From: Phytohabitans suffuscus
GTDB taxonomy: Bacteria; Actinomycetota; Actinomycetes; Mycobacteriales; Micromonosporaceae
DNA length: 64,000 nucleotides
Direction of reading: 5' to 3'
Assembly (NCBI RefSeq): GCF_011764565.1
Contig: NZ_AP022871.1
Span: 4,278,320 to 4,342,319 of the forward strand
In this document: positions 1 to 6,208 of the stretch, piece after piece
Layout of the letters: every line of letters starts with the position of its first letter
Position numbering within the stretch: the first letter of the stretch is position 1
The notes under the pieces: model-generated
Told to the model about the DNA's origin: nothing
Database searches by the model: none
What the model saw: only the letters and a program-made list of their open reading frames with translations
Made by a program: the position numbers and the translations under genes

Positions 1-607
1 GGACGCGGCGCGTGACGAACCAGGCCACCGCGACCACGACGGCGGCGACCACCACCCACTGGAACCAGCTGGCGTAGCGCTCGACCACGTGCCAGTTCTC
101 CCCGAGCGCGAAGCCGGCGAGGATGAAGACGGAGTTCCAGATCGCGCTGCCCAGCGTGGTGAGCAGCACGAACGACGGCAGCGGCATCCGCTTGATCCCC
201 GCCGGGATGGAGATGAAGCTCCGAAACAGCGGGAGCATCCGCCCGAGGAACACCGCCTTGGTGCCATGCCGGGCAAACCATTCCTCACTGCGATCGACGT
301 CGGAAACCTCGATGAGCGGGACGCGCGCGGCGATGGCCCGCATACGCTCGCGGCCGAGCAGCGCGCCCAGCCCGTAGAGCACGAGCGCGCCGGTGAGCGA
401 GCCGATCGTGGTCCAGACGATCGCGGCGACCAGGCTGATCTCGCCCTGGCTCGCGGCGAACCCGGCCAGCGGCAGGATCAGCTCGCTGGGCAGCGGCGGA
501 AAGAGGTTCTCCAGCGCCACGGCGAGGCCCGCGCCGGGCGCGCCCAGCGTCTCCATCAGCCCGGTGGCCCACCCCGCGACCCCGCCCGGCTCGCTCTGCT
601 CGATCAT
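1..607 (-). CDS. DedA family membrane protein (3' end cut by window edge)
   Basis: Reading the minus strand from ATG at 605-607 gives MIEQSEPGGVAGWATGLMET followed by hydrophobic stretches. The DedA/SNARE-associated core is visible: ENLFPPLPSELILPLAGF, then GREWF-like R-rich loop and FLGRMLPLFRSFISIPAG, the conserved arginine/proline signature of the family. DedA proteins are polytopic inner-membrane proteins of the DedA/Tvp38 superfamily implicated in lipid flipping and envelope homeostasis. A stop codon (TGA) lies two codons upstream in frame, so the start is fixed. The C-terminus runs off the left edge of the window; about 200 residues are visible, close to full length. It is divergent from the ArsR-type gene at 691 with 83 bp between them. 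Confidence 0.9.
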   Translation of the reverse strand, partial: MIEQSEPGGVAGWATGLMETLGAPGAGLAVALENLFPPLPSELILPLAGFAASQGEISLVAAIVWTTIGSLTGALVLYGLGALLGRERMRAIAARVPLIEVSDVDRSEEWFARHGTKAVFLGRMLPLFRSFISIPAGIKRMPLPSFVLLTTLGSAIWNSVFILAGFALGENWHVVERYASWFQWVVVAAVVVAVAWFVTRRV

Positions 608-690
608 CGTCTGTCAGTAGTTACCGCGCGGCGGCGATTCCATGCCTTCCTTCGGCCGGCGCCGAAGCGTCCCGCCCGCATGATGGGTCC

Positions 691-1383
691 ATGACGCCAC
701 CCCTGGCCAGGTTCGCGAGCCTGCTCGCCGACGGCACGCGGGCCACGTTCTGCATGGCGCTGCTCGACGGCCGGGCCTGGACCGCGGGCGAGCTCGCCCG
801 CTACGCGGGCGTCGCCGCGTCCACCGCCAGCGAGCACATCACCCTCCTCGTCGCCGGCGGCCTCCTGGCCGAGGAACACCAGGGCCGCCACCGCTACGTG
901 CGATTGGCCACGCCCAGGGTGGCTGAGCTGATCGAGGAGATATCCGTGTACGCGGACGCGGGCTCGCCGGTCCCGCACAAGTCCTTGCGCGGCGCCGTGG
1001 CGAGCGAGGCGATGGCCCGGGCCCGGACCTGCTACGACCACCTCGCCGGCCGGTTGGGCGTGCGGGTGACGGAGGCGATGGCCGCGCGTGGCCTGCTGGG
1101 CACGGAGGGCGGCTTCACGCTGACCGGGCGCGGCCGCGAGTGGCTGGAGTCGGAGGTGGGCGCCACGCTCGGCGGTGGCCGCCGCCCACTGGTGCGCGCC
1201 TGCCTCGACTGGACCGAACGCCGCCCCCACCTGGCCGGCGCCGCCGGGGCGGCACTGTGCCAGCGCCTGCACGGGCGCGGCTGGGTGGTGCGCATCGGCA
1301 CCCAACGCGCGGTGCGGGTGACCCCGGACGGCGCGACCGGCCTGCGCGACCTGCTCGGCCTGTCCCCAGCCGACCTGGCCTGA
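691..1383 (+). CDS. ArsR-type winged-helix transcriptional regulator
   Basis: 230 residues. The N-terminal 80 residues form a winged helix: LARFASLLADGTRATFCMAL (helix 1 with the 'LADGTR' ArsR hallmark), then TAGELARYAGVAASTASEHI as the recognition helix, then a wing (GLLAEEHQGRHRYVRLA). Residues 85-230 are a second domain common in actinomycete ArsR-like proteins, with no cysteine cluster resembling the metal site of classical ArsR/SmtB proteins (few Cys, e.g. in RTCYDHL and RACLDW). The inducer is therefore unlikely to be a metal, but I cannot name it. It is divergent from the dedA gene and the shared 83-bp gap is the obvious regulatory target. I see no strong ribosome-binding site before the ATG. 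Confidence 0.85.
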   Translation: MTPPLARFASLLADGTRATFCMALLDGRAWTAGELARYAGVAASTASEHITLLVAGGLLAEEHQGRHRYVRLATPRVAELIEEISVYADAGSPVPHKSLRGAVASEAMARARTCYDHLAGRLGVRVTEAMAARGLLGTEGGFTLTGRGREWLESEVGATLGGGRRPLVRACLDWTERRPHLAGAAGAALCQRLHGRGWVVRIGTQRAVRVTPDGATGLRDLLGLSPADLA

Positions 1384-1421
1384 CCCGACCTGACCCGACC
1401 CGCCGGCCAGGCTCGCCGCGC

Positions 1422-1553
1422 GTTACCGGGCCCCGCTCGCGTTACCGGGCCGCTCGCGTTACCGGGCCGCTCGCGTTGCCGGGCCGCTCGTGCTACCGGG
1501 CCCCACTCGCGTTGCCGGGCCGCTCGCGTTGCCGGGCCGCTCGCGGCGCCGGG
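1422..1553. repeat. Tandem repeat, 17-bp unit, about 7.5 copies
   Basis: Unit GTTACCGGGCCGCTCGC (17 bp). Copies at 1441-1457, 1458-1474, 1475-1491, 1511-1527 and 1528-1544. Two 19-bp variants with an extra CC lie at 1422-1440 and 1492-1510, and a partial copy ends near 1553. Variants show A-to-G and T-to-C changes in the GTTACC part. It sits directly downstream of the ArsR-type gene stop codon. Confidence 0.9.
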
Positions 1554-1602
1554 ACCCAGCAGGCAGGAGCGTCACGATGGCGGCGGTCCGGCTTGGTGGA
1601 GC

Positions 1603-1666
1603 GCGGAGGGGTGAGGCTGCGGGAGCAACGGTCCGGATCACCGCGGACATCGCGGCGGCTCAGATC
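1603..1666 (+). repeat. Dispersed repeat family A, copy 1
   Basis: About 64 bp: a GCGGAGGG start, GTGAGGCTGCGGGAGCAACG in the middle, and CCGCGGACATCGCGG followed by CAGATC at the end. Related copies are at 2923-2985 (+), 19665-19727 (-) and, partially, 48811-48844 (-). All are outside genes. Confidence 0.75.
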
Positions 1667-1817
1667 GTCAGGGTTAGATCCCCTTTGGGACTATCAAGGC
1701 TTAGTTGTTCCGCTCGCCGCGGCATGTCGTTCGGCGGCGGATGGTGCCGCGATCGCGGATCTGACCTCGACCGGCGATCGGCGTGAACGCGGGGCGTGGA
1801 GAGCTTTCGCGCAGCGG

Positions 1818-2072
1818 CTATTTCCACCGGAAATGGATGAAAATGCGGCCGAAGTTCTTCGAGTCCTTCTCCACGCGGTGGTACAGCGCCTTGATCTCTT
1901 TCTGATCCAGGAACCGCAGGACGCGCTTCTTCAGCTGGCCGGAGCCCTTTCCCGGGATGATCTCGACCAGGGTGGCCTTCTTCGCCACGGCCTCGTCGAT
2001 GATGCCGCGCAGCGCGCGGTCGATGTCGTGGCCACGGTTGAAGATGTCGTGCAGGTCCAGCTTGAGCTTCAT
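1818..2072 (-). CDS. Small Smr-domain protein
   Basis: 84 residues starting MKLKLDLHDIFNRG. It consists of essentially one Smr (MutS2 C-terminal) domain: the LDLH motif at residues 4-7, a helix (DIDRALRGIIDEAVAKK), and the VEIIPGKGSGQLKKRV loop that corresponds to the conserved HGKGTG-type motif, here IPGKGSG. Smr domains bind or nick nucleic acids; the usual histidine before GKG is proline here, so nuclease activity is uncertain. Start choice: on the minus strand a TAGTAT hexamer at 2081-2086 lies 8 nt before the ATG, consistent with a leaderless transcript. The longer open frame extending upstream past 2072 is low-complexity and crosses a repeat element, so I reject it. Confidence 0.8.
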   Translation of the reverse strand: MKLKLDLHDIFNRGHDIDRALRGIIDEAVAKKATLVEIIPGKGSGQLKKRVLRFLDQKEIKALYHRVEKDSKNFGRIFIHFRWK

Positions 2073-2080
2073 CGCATCCG

Positions 2081-2086
2081 ATACTA
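2081..2086 (-). promoter_or_regulatory. Putative -10 hexamer TAGTAT of the Smr gene
   Basis: TAGTAT on the minus strand, 8 nt before the ATG. Its TAG is part of the CTAG that flanks the inverted-repeat element, so the element edge contributes half of the hexamer. Confidence 0.45.
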
Positions 2087-2147
2087 GGGCCTGTATCAAC
2101 GAGTTTGTCGGTGCGCAGCCCGGCAAGGAATTTGATACAGGCCCCAG
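2084..2147. mobile_element. Short MITE-like inverted-repeat element
   Basis: Perfect 12-bp inverted repeats GGCCTGTATCAA (2088-2099) and TTGATACAGGCC (2132-2143) surround a 32-bp core. They are flanked by CTAG (2084-2087) and CCAG (2144-2147), a probable decayed 4-bp target duplication. The terminal sequence resembles that of the larger element at 14512-14682 (GGC.TGT.TCA). It carries no gene and could only move by a transposase from elsewhere. Family assignment (CTAG-targeting IS) is inference. Confidence 0.6.
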
Positions 2148-2346
2148 GGCCAGGCTCGTCCACGACGGCCCCGGTGGGTCCTGCGAGGGCTTGGAGCATG
2201 GTGCTGGCGCGGGCGTTTCCTTGATCTCTGAGGTTTGGACCATGCCGCGCGGTGTCCGTGGCGGGAGGTCTGAGTAGTTCGCGCAGCGTCCGCGCGCCTG
2301 GGCTTGACCCGAACGATTACCGCGCCGACCGCTCCTTCCGGCTAGG

Positions 2347-2431
2347 TTTCCGCAGGTCACGGCGATCTTCGAATTCGCTGGCAGAGCCCTCCAGGGGCAA
2401 GAATCCGCCACGGACGGGCCGAGCTGTCGCC
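2347..2431 (+). repeat. Dispersed repeat family B, copy 1
   Basis: Shares blocks TTTCCGCAGGTCA, GCAGAG.CCTCCAGGGGCAA and CGCCACGGACGG with 20275-20360 (+) and, inverted, 19858-19934 (-). About 85 bp, imperfectly conserved. Confidence 0.7.
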
Positions 2432-2922
2432 GATCAAGGGATCCGAAGACGGAGCCGCCAAACCCGAACCACCCCGCCCCACGCCGGCGAGCCTCACCCC
2501 AGACCAGCGCGACGAGCAGACAAACCAGCAGAAAGCAGACCCGGGAAACGACGCTCAACCCGGGATCATGGGCGAGCGGCGCACCGCAGGTGCGGCGGGT
2601 GCGCCCATGCAGACCGCGAGCCGCGCCACCAACGTTTTCTCCGATCTCCGAGGCGGCCCGGGGTCTGGGGCCGGAGGCTCCCAGGATCTGTCTGTAGAAA
2701 TCGGCCAGCCACAATCGCCCATCGTGGACAGACTGAAGCCCGGCGTCCCGAAACGATCTCGGAACCAAGGCCGTGGCCATGCCATGCGGTCGGAGGTCAC
2801 AGAGCGCTTCCGCTCCGGCCGCCAGTCGCTGTGGGCGGCCCGTGTCCGCGGTCCGCGACTTGGTGCGGGTGGTAGTGGATCGGGGCTGGCCGGCGGTGCC
2901 GGCTGGGGTTGGGTGGTGAACC

Positions 2923-2985
2923 GCGGAGGGTGAGGCTGCGGGAGCAACGGTCCGGACCGCCGCGGACGTCGCGGTAGCCCAGATC
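2923..2985 (+). repeat. Dispersed repeat family A, copy 2
   Basis: Near-identical to copy 1 over the GTGAGGCTGCGGGAGCAACG block, followed by GTCCGGACCGCCGCGGACGT and CAGATC. It is followed by GGGTTTGAATCGG, a tail also recognisable in the inverted copies. Confidence 0.8.
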
Positions 2986-3020
2986 TTCTCGGGTTTGAAT
3001 CGGGTCGAGAGATCGGTCCA

Positions 3021-3049
3021 TTGACACGTCTGAAACACATTGACAACAT
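3021..3049 (+). promoter_or_regulatory. Putative cellulase promoter (-35 TTGACA)
   Basis: A perfect TTGACA at 3021-3026 with CAACAT at 3044-3049 after a 17-bp spacer. A second TTGACA overlaps at 3040-3045. The operator palindrome lies just downstream, where a bound repressor would block initiation or elongation. Confidence 0.5.
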
Positions 3050-3060
3050 GGAGCGATGGT

Positions 3061-3074
3061 TGGGAGCGCTCCCA
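3061..3074. promoter_or_regulatory. CelR/CebR-type operator upstream of the cellulase
   Basis: TGGGAGCGCTCCCA, a perfect 14-bp palindrome. This is the sequence known to be bound by LacI-family cellobiose-responsive repressors (CelR of Thermobifida, CebR of Streptomyces). It is 35 bp before the GTG start of the GH9 gene, so cellobiose induction of this cellulase is expected. The repressor gene is not in the window. Confidence 0.9.
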
Positions 3075-3108
3075 TCTGCCGATGCCCCACCCATCGGGAA
3101 GGATCAAT

Positions 3109-5337
3109 GTGACAAGACCTATTGGACGGCTCGCGATCGCCGTGGCGGGCGCGTTGCTCGCTACCGGCCTCACGGCCTCCTCGGCGTCCGCTGAGGGGCC
3201 CGAGCAGATTGTCAACGGCACCTTCGACGACGGGCATGCCCCCTGGTGGGGGACTGCCAACATCACCCTCGACTCCAGCAGCGGCCAGCTCTGCACCGAC
3301 GTGCCGGGCGGCACCGTCAACCCGTGGGACGTGATCATCGGGCAGGACAACGTGCCGCTGGTCAGCGGGGAGACGTACGCCTACTCCTTCTTCGCCACCG
3401 CGACCCCGGCCAAGGTGGCCAGGGCGCTCATCCAGCTGCCGGTCGACCCGTGGACGCAGTACCTCAGCGCCAACCCGGAGGTCAGCGTCTCGGGTAACCA
3501 GTACACGTACACGTTCACCTCTCCCGTGGACCTGCCGAACGCGCAGGTGGCCTTCCAGATCGGCGGGAGTGCGGACCCCTGGCGGCTCTGCCTCGACAAC
3601 GTGTCGCTGACCGGCGGCGCGGTGCAGGAGCCGTACGAGCCGGACACCGGGCCTCGGGTGCGGGTCAACCAGGTCGGCTACCTGCCCAAGGGGCCCAAGA
3701 ACGCGACCCTCGTCACCGAGGCGACCGCGGCCCTGCCGTGGCGGCTCAAGGACTCGCGCGGCAAGGTCGTCGCGTCCGGGCGGACCGCGCCGCGCGGTGT
3801 GGACGCCTCGTCGGGGCAGAACGTGCACAGCCTCGACTTCGGCCGCTACACCAAGGCGGGCACCGGCTACACGATCGTGGCGGACGGGGAGACCAGCCAC
3901 CCGTTCGACATCGGTGAGGGCTTCTGGGAGAAGCTGCGCATCGACGCGCTGAAGTTCTACTACACGCAGCGCAGCGGCATCGAGATCCTCGACAGCCTGC
4001 GCCCCGGCTACGGCCGCCCGGCGGGCCACGTCGGCGTCGCGCCCAACCAGGGCGACACGAACGTGCCCTGCCAGCCCGGCGTATGCGACTACACGCTGGA
4101 CGTGTCGGGTGGCTGGTACGACGCCGGCGACCACGGCAAGTACGTCGTCAACGGCGGCATCTCCGTGCACCAGCTGATGAGCGAGTACGAGCGCTCCCGC
4201 GAGCCGCGGACCCTGCGCGACGGCACGCTCGGCATCCCGGAGAGCCGCAACCGCGTGCCGGACATCCTCGACGAGGCGCGGTGGGAGCAGGAGTTCCTGC
4301 TGAGCATGCAGGTGCCGGCCGGCAAGCCGCTCGCGGGCATGGCCCACCACAAGATCCACGACCAGACCTGGACCGGGCTGCCGCTGATGCCGCACCTCGA
4401 CGACCGCCTGCGCGAGCTGCACCCGCCGTCGACCGCGGCGACGCTCAACCTGGCGGCCACCGCGGCCCAGGCGGCGCGGGTCTTCAAGCCGTACGACCGC
4501 GCGTTCGCCGCCCGCAACCTCGCGGCGGCGAAGACCGCGTGGGCCGCGGCCAAGGCACACCCGGCCGTCATCGCCGACCCGGCCGACGGCAACGGCGGCG
4601 GCACGTACAGCGACCCGGACGTGAGCGACGAGTTCTACTGGGCGGCCGCCGAGCTGTACATCACGACCGGCGACCGCGAGTTCAAGAACTTCGTGCTCGC
4701 CTCGCCGCACCACAGGGCCGACATCTGGCGCGAGCGCGGCTTCGACTGGGGCAACACCGCCCAGCTCGGCCGCATCGCGCTGGCCACCCGCCCCAACGAC
4801 CTGCCCGACCGGCACCGCGTGCGGGCCTCCGTGGTGCAGGGCGCCGAGAAGTACCTGGCGACGCAGAAGGCACACCCGTACGGCATCCCGTACGCGCCGA
4901 GCGACAACGTGTACGACTGGGGCTCCAACAACCTCATCATCAACAACCTGGTGGTCGTCGCGACCGCGTACGACCTGACGGGCAAGAAGCGCTACCTCGA
5001 CGGCGTGCTGCAGGGGATGGACTACATCTTCGGCCGCAACGCGCTCAACCAGTCCTACGTGACCGGGTACGGCGAGGTGGCCTCCAAGAACCAGCACAGC
5101 CGCTGGTACGCCCGCCAGCTCAACCCCGACCTGCCCAACCCGCCGGTCGGCACGCTCTCCGGCGGCCCGAACTCGCTGATCCAGGACCCGGTCGCGCAGC
5201 AGAAGCTGCAGGGGTGCGCCCCGCAGTTCTGCTACCTCGACGACATCGAGTCGTGGTCGACGAACGAGCTGACCATCAACTGGAACGCCCCACTGGCCTG
5301 GATCTCCGCGTTCATCGCCGACCAGGGCAAGGGCTAG
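3109..5337 (+). CDS. Secreted GH9 endoglucanase with N-terminal CBM4/9 and CelD-type Ig domain
   Basis: 742 residues. Signal peptide about 1-28 (RLAIAVAGALLATGLTASSA, cleavage near SASA). Residues about 30-165 resemble a CBM4/9 carbohydrate-binding module (EQIVNGTFDDG ... WRLCLDNVSLTGG). Residues about 180-265 are the Ig-like domain typical before GH9 catalytic domains (RVNQVGYLPKGPKNATLV). GH9 follows to the C-terminus, with WYDAGDHGKY near residue 335 carrying the catalytic Asp pair and STNELTINWNAPL near 716 carrying the catalytic Glu. It should cleave cellulose beta-1,4 links outside the cell. I start at GTG 3109 because GGGAAGGA lies 6 nt upstream and the signal peptide begins there; an upstream ATG at 3040 would put 23 extra residues in front. 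No frameshift seen. A CelR-type operator precedes it and strong hairpins follow. Confidence 0.95.
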   Translation: MTRPIGRLAIAVAGALLATGLTASSASAEGPEQIVNGTFDDGHAPWWGTANITLDSSSGQLCTDVPGGTVNPWDVIIGQDNVPLVSGETYAYSFFATATPAKVARALIQLPVDPWTQYLSANPEVSVSGNQYTYTFTSPVDLPNAQVAFQIGGSADPWRLCLDNVSLTGGAVQEPYEPDTGPRVRVNQVGYLPKGPKNATLVTEATAALPWRLKDSRGKVVASGRTAPRGVDASSGQNVHSLDFGRYTKAGTGYTIVADGETSHPFDIGEGFWEKLRIDALKFYYTQRSGIEILDSLRPGYGRPAGHVGVAPNQGDTNVPCQPGVCDYTLDVSGGWYDAGDHGKYVVNGGISVHQLMSEYERSREPRTLRDGTLGIPESRNRVPDILDEARWEQEFLLSMQVPAGKPLAGMAHHKIHDQTWTGLPLMPHLDDRLRELHPPSTAATLNLAATAAQAARVFKPYDRAFAARNLAAAKTAWAAAKAHPAVIADPADGNGGGTYSDPDVSDEFYWAAAELYITTGDREFKNFVLASPHHRADIWRERGFDWGNTAQLGRIALATRPNDLPDRHRVRASVVQGAEKYLATQKAHPYGIPYAPSDNVYDWGSNNLIINNLVVVATAYDLTGKKRYLDGVLQGMDYIFGRNALNQSYVTGYGEVASKNQHSRWYARQLNPDLPNPPVGTLSGGPNSLIQDPVAQQKLQGCAPQFCYLDDIESWSTNELTINWNAPLAWISAFIADQGKG

Positions 5338-5347
5338 ACGCTCGTCG

Positions 5348-5373
5348 CGCCGCGCGGTGCTTTCCGCGCGGCG
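5348..5373 (+). terminator. Hairpin after cellulase (1)
   Basis: CGCCGCGCGG / CCGCGCGGCG, a 10-bp perfect stem with a 6-nt loop, starting 11 nt after the stop codon. There is no T-tract, as is common in actinomycete terminators. Confidence 0.6.
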
Positions 5374-5383
5374 TGCGTGCTTT

Positions 5384-5415
5384 GACGGGCGTCGCCCCAA
5401 CCGGCGACGCCCGTC
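5384..5415 (+). terminator. Hairpin after cellulase (2)
   Basis: GACGGGCGTCGCC / GGCGACGCCCGTC, a 13-bp perfect stem with a CCAACC loop. Together with the previous hairpin it forms a tandem terminator. Confidence 0.75.
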
Positions 5416-5714
5416 AGGGTCTGTTGCGATAGCTGTGCCCCGGTCCGTGCCAGTCGCAGACCGCTCGCTCCCGCGGGCACCGCTGCGGCCGGCGGCTCGC
5501 AGGGCTCGCCGACTTCCCCGACCTCCGCTGCCAGGCCCGCGCGGGAACGCACCCCCAGCGGTCCGGACCACGACGGACAGGCCGGCAGCTCAACCCCCAG
5601 GTCCGGTGCGGTGAGCCCGAACGGAACTCTCGGGCCGTACGGCAGGCGGACAAGTCGGCAGGAAGTGCCGTCGCACGGGGCCGCCGTGGGCAGAGCTGGA
5701 CCCTGACCCGGAAG

Positions 5715-5751
5715 CTCTAGGGACCCTCCGGGGTCAGGTTTCGTGTCTGTC
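5715..5751 (+). repeat. Dispersed repeat family D, copy 1
   Basis: CTCTAGGGACCCTCCGGGG followed by TCAGGTTTCGTGTCTGTC. The second copy is at 20061-20098 in the same orientation. In both places palindrome C follows within about 60 bp. Confidence 0.65.
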
Positions 5752-5810
5752 CTGACCTCTGCGCTTCCGCTGGTCTGTCCACCCGATGTGGCGACTGGCG
5801 GTCGGTTTCG

Positions 5811-5864
5811 GCGGATCGTGGTATGAAACCGCCCTCCTGGGGGCGGATCCGTACCACGATCCGC
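5811..5864. repeat. Dispersed palindrome C, copy 1
   Basis: Outer arms GCGGATCGTGGTA (5811-5823) and TACCACGATCCGC (5852-5864) are perfect over 13 bp. A second inner stem is formed by CCGCC and GGCGG. The copy at 20115-20163 has the inner part in reverse-complement orientation. Confidence 0.8.
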
Positions 5865-6029
5865 CGCGATCGCCCCTCGCGAGCATGGATCCGACCCCGG
5901 TGCGGGTCGGCGGCTGTCCCCGGGGCGGCTCGCGTCCGCGGTCCGTCGGAACCGATCGCTCAGGCTGTGCGGCGGGCGGACAAAGCGGGGGGAAACGGTC
6001 GTTCGCAGAACGGAGCGTGCTGGTCGCGC

Positions 6030-6090
6030 GCTCAGCGGTACAAGAGGCACGTTATGCGGGCTCCATAAGGTGCCTCTTGTACCGCTGAGC
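6030..6090. repeat. 27-bp inverted repeat with 7-nt loop
   Basis: Left arm 6030-6056 and right arm 6064-6090 pair over 27 bp with one mismatch; the core of the arm is CAGCGGTACAAGAGGCAC. There is no T-tract on either side. It lies 119 bp past the stop of the minus-strand peptidase gene and could end its transcript, or be a palindromic mobile remnant. Confidence 0.75.
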
Positions 6091-6208
6091 AGATCGGGTG
6101 CGGCGGCGCGGCCCTCACCGCGTGGCGTGCGGCGCCGATGTGGCTAGCTGGTGCGCCCGGCTTCAGAGGCTTTGCGCGGGCTACCCCGCCCTGACCCGGC
6201 GGGTCGTC

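Larger units (their letters stand above)
1384..1817. other. Gene-free gap with tandem and dispersed repeats
   Basis: No convincing coding sequence. The first half is a 17-bp tandem repeat; the second half contains one copy of a dispersed repeat (family A). The remaining short open frames on both strands are low-complexity and look like shadows. Confidence 0.7.
2073..3108. other. Gene-free gap of about 1 kb rich in degenerate repeats
   Basis: Contains a short inverted-repeat element (2084-2147), dispersed repeat B (2347-2431), dispersed repeat A (2923-2985), and at its right end the promoter and operator of the cellulase gene. Open frames in this interval have no recognisable domains and are shared between strands, so I call no gene. 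Confidence 0.7.
5338..6208. other. Gene-free gap with hairpins and dispersed repeats
   Basis: 870 bp without a convincing gene. It holds two terminator-like hairpins just after the cellulase, repeat D (5715-5751), palindrome C (5811-5864) and a 27-bp inverted repeat (6030-6090). A GCGGACAA-containing segment near 5645 recurs in degenerate form near 5975. Confidence 0.7.

Noticed and set aside
2252..2933. Open frames in the 2.1-3.1 kb gap
   Set aside because: Basic, low-complexity proteins without domains, crossing dispersed repeats on both strands.
2797..5571. A 924-codon open frame antisense to the cellulase
   Set aside because: Long antisense frames are routine in high-GC DNA; the protein is Arg/Val/Gly-rich with no domain, and the sense strand encodes a complete GH9 enzyme.
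5338..6208. CRISPR array or phage attachment site in the repeat-rich gaps
   Set aside because: Repeats are few, imperfect and unevenly spaced; there are no integrase, cas or tRNA genes in the window.
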